DNA of 28,178 nt from Vicinamibacteria bacterium. Lineage in GTDB: Bacteria > Acidobacteriota > Vicinamibacteria > Fen-336 > JAGNNV01. Positions 27,311 through 28,178 of the stretch are shown here, one piece after another. The stretch covers positions 1-28,178 of the forward strand of contig JAENWE010000298.1 of assembly GCA_016650185.1 (NCBI GenBank). Reading direction: 5' to 3'. Positions within the stretch are counted from its first letter, which is position 1. Each line of letters opens with the position of its first letter. Both the position numbers and the translations under genes were made by a program. The notes under the pieces are model-generated. The model did no database searches. It had not been told where the DNA came from and worked only from the letters and a program-made list of their open reading frames with translations.

Positions 27311-27499
27311 TCTCGCGACGATTGCGAGTTGTGAACGAACTGACGAAGGGGTGCTTGGGAAAGAACCAGTCACCGTCATCGCGAAGCGTTTGCGGACGAT
27401 GTCCGTGACGTGAGGAAGAAACCCGCAACCGTCATCGCGAAGGCTGCGTCGGGCTGCGCGCCTGAAGCGATCTCGCCGTCTCGGTAGTGGTTACCCGCC

Positions 27500-27830
27500 T
27501 GGTCCCAAGGGCGAGTAGGCATGCCCTCCAGCGGGACCGCTTCTCATTCCTTGAGGTTAAGGGGGCCAGATACGGCCCCGGCCCCCTTAACAAACCCCTG
27601 ACCTACGCTCGGCGAATCGTTCGCGACCCTCGAACCGCCTGAGTGAATCAGGCGATTCGAAGTTGGAGTCGCCGAGCTCCGGCCAACTCGGAGCTTCGCA
27701 GGACTCCGGGATCGCGACTCGGTTTCGTCGCTAGTTGGGCCGAACTTCGCGAAACGGAACGCCGTGACTCGGCCCAAGATCCCGCAGGATGGGCATGCCC
27801 GCTCTACCCACGGGACCAGGCTCCTTTGCG
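27500..27830. repeat. Facing inverted repeat, about 40 bp arms
   Basis: The left arm at about 27499-27538 reads GCCTGGTCCC..GGG..GAG..GGCATGCCC..TCC..GCGGGA. The right arm, read on the minus strand from about 27825 to 27780, gives GCCTGGTCCC..GGG..GAG..GGGCATGCCC.TCC.GCGGGA with scattered mismatches. Outside the arms the sequences are unrelated. The pattern suggests two diverged copies of a dispersed repeat in opposite orientation, or ends of a decayed MITE-like element. Confidence 0.5.
27556..27591. repeat. 12-bp perfect hairpin, GTTAAGGGGGCC
   Basis: Left arm 27556-27567 and right arm 27580-27591 are perfectly complementary across a 12-nt loop that itself contains GGCCCC. It is very stable, but has no U-tract in either direction. 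It may work as a bidirectional barrier or transcript-end stabiliser after mutL. Confidence 0.6.
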
Positions 27831-27868
27831 CTTCGAGGCCGACGTTCAGAGTGTGTCGCCGCACCAGC

Positions 27869-28178
27869 CGACAACCTCCCACGGCGCCCATTCGGCTGTT
27901 TGCGATGGATGGAGGAGTGCGTAGGGAATTGCTAGGGCTAAGCCGCGCCCGAAGGGAGCGGGTGCCCTACCGATAACCTCCCACGGCAACCATTCGGCGC
28001 TTTGCGATGGATGGAGGAGTGCGTGGGGAATTGCTAGGGCTAAGCCGCGCCCGAAGGGAGCGGACGCCCTACCGATAACCTCCACACGGCAACCATTCGG
28101 CGCTTTGCGATGGATGGAGGAGTGCGTAGGGAATTGCTAGGGCTAAGCCGCGCCCGAAGGGAGCGGGTGCCCTACCGA
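27869..28178. repeat. Tandem 102-103 bp repeat, three copies to the window end
   Basis: Units begin near 27869, 27971 and 28073. The anchor TGCGATGGAT occurs at 27901, 28003 and 28106, so the periods are 102 and 103. Copies are nearly identical; the first is more divergent at its start, and the third has one extra base. Each carries CCGCGCCC-GAA-GGGAGCGG, an 8-bp stem with one mismatch and a GAA loop. The array continues past the right edge. On the minus strand it happens to stay open in one frame for two units, but this is not considered a gene. Confidence 0.9.

Larger units (their letters stand above)
27311..27868. other. Non-coding region with REP-like motifs and hairpins
   Basis: No convincing gene is visible in this gap. 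Two copies of ACCGTCATCGCGAAG (about 27371 and 27428) resemble the start of dispersed GTCAT-GCGA-type intergenic repeats, and the second runs on to GAAGCGATCTCGCC. Several hairpins follow: a 12-bp perfect stem at 27556-27591, CGCCTGA/TCAGGCG at about 27636-27654, and AGCTCCG/CGGAGCT near 27675-27695. None has a clear T-tract, so no intrinsic terminator for mutL is evident. Short frames here have non-protein-like composition. Confidence 0.6.

Noticed and set aside
27643..27924. 93-codon plus-strand frame after mutL
   Set aside because: Composition is not protein-like, it crosses several hairpins and enters the tandem repeat, and it has no ribosome-binding site.
27846..28085. Minus-strand 79-codon frame with a 34-residue repeated peptide
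   Set aside because: The repeat is simply two 102-bp units (34 codons) in phase. The third unit has one extra base that breaks the frame, and there is no start context.

Overview
This is a high-GC bacterial chromosomal segment with tightly packed genes, many 1-14 bp overlaps and frequent GTG/TTG starts. It contains no rRNA, tRNA, transposase or CRISPR array that I could find. The gene order recO-glyQ-glyS-ppdK, a MutL with the endonuclease motif, an oleABC olefin cluster and a cyclic-nucleotide/FHA signalling protein fit a deltaproteobacterial-type lineage (Myxococcota, Desulfobacterota or relatives). The phylum is inference only.

Layout. 1-290: three tandem 93-94 bp units which, read on the minus strand, look like serial intrinsic terminators behind a tiny DUF5989 membrane protein gene (288-464, minus). 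554-5038: three overlapping plus-strand genes: an unrecognised helical protein, a membrane-anchored SGNH hydrolase/acyltransferase-like protein and a GT-C-like polytopic membrane protein, probably an envelope glycan module. 5090-5875: a cNMP-binding + FHA protein. 5898-6764 (minus): an RmlD-like reductase. 6817-8471: tmk-holB. 8472-13881 (minus): an olefin operon, oleA-oleB-oleC, followed by a CaiB/BaiF CoA-transferase and an isochorismatase-fold cysteine hydrolase; no oleD is present in the window. 13966-15123 (minus): an SPFH membrane protein and a ribbon-helix-helix protein behind their own promoter/operator. 15172-17370 (minus): a putative RiPP locus. 17761-24423: recO-glyQ-glyS-ppdK. 24553-27310: a CorA-type transporter, preceded by a strongly structured leader, and mutL. 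27311-28178: non-coding, with REP-like motifs, hairpins, a facing inverted repeat and a 102-103 bp tandem array that runs off the end.

The most interesting system is the RiPP locus. A Tat-type leader precedes a 123-residue mature region with 16 cysteines spaced almost perfectly every six residues (alternating CKGxN[EST] and CKG[KQ]GG hexads). After an intrinsic terminator come a DUF692 multinuclear non-heme iron oxygenase (MNIO) and its DUF2063 partner, which overlap by 4 bp. It resembles the HvfABC/bufferin copper-peptide systems in enzyme content, but the precursor has its own repeat architecture.

The olefin genes should make long-chain cis-alkenes by head-to-head condensation: OleA condenses two acyl-CoAs, OleC forms the beta-lactone and OleB decarboxylates it. 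The OleD reductase step must be encoded elsewhere. The remaining genes are mostly housekeeping: dTMP synthesis, clamp loading, recombination repair, glycyl-tRNA charging, pyruvate/PEP interconversion, divalent metal transport and mismatch repair.
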